In this document: piece by piece, positions 63,884 through 64,000 of the stretch
How the letters are laid out: each line of letters begins with the position of its first letter
Numbering within the stretch: position 1 is the stretch's first letter
Assembly: GCF_001613085.1 (NCBI RefSeq)
Contig: NZ_BDBR01000020.1
Location: 16,341 to 80,340 of the forward strand
Direction of reading: 5' to 3'
Source of the DNA: Nocardia salmonicida NBRC 13393
GTDB lineage: Bacteria > Actinomycetota > Actinomycetes > Mycobacteriales > Mycobacteriaceae
DNA: 64,000 bases
Position numbers and translations under genes: made by a program
Notes under the pieces: model-generated
The model's database searches: none
What the model was told of the DNA's origin: nothing
Seen by the model: the letters and a program-made list of their open reading frames with translations, nothing else

Positions 63884-64000
63884 ATGGTCGCGACCATGCA
63901 CAAGGTCGCCGCAGGCAACGGCTACCAGTACTACCTGCGCAACACCGCCGCCAACGACACCACAGCGCGCGGGCGCGCCTCCCTGTCCGACTACTACAAC
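63884..64000 (+). CDS. MobF/TrwC-type conjugative relaxase, 5' end
   Basis: 39 residues are visible before the window ends: MVATMHKVAAGNGYQYYLRN, then NTAANDTTARGRASLSDYYN. The MHK-x-A-A-G-x-G-Y-x-Y-Y/L opening is that of TrwC/TraI-like relaxases in actinobacterial plasmids and ICEs. The paired tyrosines SDYY could be the nicking residues. The start could be ATG 63884 or ATG 63896; GGAGG lies at 63878-63882. Confidence 0.8.
   Translation, partial: MVATMHKVAAGNGYQYYLRNTAANDTTARGRASLSDYYN

Larger units (their letters stand above)
61529..64000 (+). mobile_element. Left end of an integrative conjugative element
   Basis: From the broken XRE gene to the right edge, the order is a serine integrase, a short minus-strand gene, a G-poor stretch, and a MobF/TrwC-type relaxase start. 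An integrase immediately inside one end plus a conjugative relaxase marks an ICE. The other end, the transfer genes and the cargo lie outside the window. Confidence 0.8.

Overview
The window is high-GC actinobacterial chromosome. Nocardia or a close relative in the Mycobacteriales is the best guess. The reasons are a leucine-degradation operon in the gene order of Mycobacterium tuberculosis Rv2506-Rv2498c, a mycofactocin cluster, a steroid-type KshB reductase behind a KstR-like operator, mycobacterial-style giant NRPS genes with an MbtH partner, and uniformly GC-rich third codon positions. This is inferred from content, not from a database match.

Layout. 1-6510 (-): 5' part of an NRPS (C-A-PCP-C-A-PCP, cut as the third C begins). 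6930-14699: ordinary genes: cobM, a DUF3105 lipoprotein, a PPOX-fold F420/FMN protein, a NarL-type two-component system divergent from an FtsX/ATPase ABC exporter, a NYN/PIN nuclease and a ClC transporter. 14659-23626: a TetR gene divergent from accD1-accA1-fadE19-maoC-citE-aacS, a nearly complete route from isovaleryl-CoA to acetyl-CoA and acetoacetyl-CoA. 23639-26358: a double TetR regulator and a frameshifted DUF1254/DUF1214 lipoprotein gene. 26367-47418 (-): a 6007-residue NRPS, a tandem degenerate adenylation protein, an MbtH protein and an unknown gene, with overlapping start and stop codons between the first three. 47788-53836 (-): a GAF/winged-helix regulator, then mftG, mftF, a natural mftB-mftC fusion and mftA. 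54020-55745: TetR and kshB behind a KstR-type palindrome. 55742-61290: AlkD-like repair protein, Asp/Glu racemase, ferredoxin reductase, SPW protein, TetR and a DHA2 exporter. 61394-64000: an XRE regulator gene broken by an integrated element with a large serine integrase and, at the right edge, the start of a MobF/TrwC relaxase, so an integrative conjugative element runs out of the window.

How the parts work together. The large NRPS has pocket residues reading Ser (module 1), unknown (2), Ser (3), Thr (4), unknown (5), then a C domain followed only by an adenylation stub. The gene downstream carries two adenylation-like folds that have lost the ATP-binding motif and carrier domain but keep an open frame of 708 codons. 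No thioesterase is visible, so release must use another protein or an unknown mechanism. The mycofactocin block has precursor, chaperone-maturase fusion, glycosyltransferase and GMC dehydrogenase, but mftD, mftE and mftR are not in the window.

The most unusual items are the pseudo-adenylation protein coupled to the truncated NRPS; a ~58-bp repeat read in-frame, in opposite orientations, inside an NRPS condensation domain and the MaoC hydratase; the MftB-MftC fusion in a reduced cluster; and the conjugative element inside the XRE gene.
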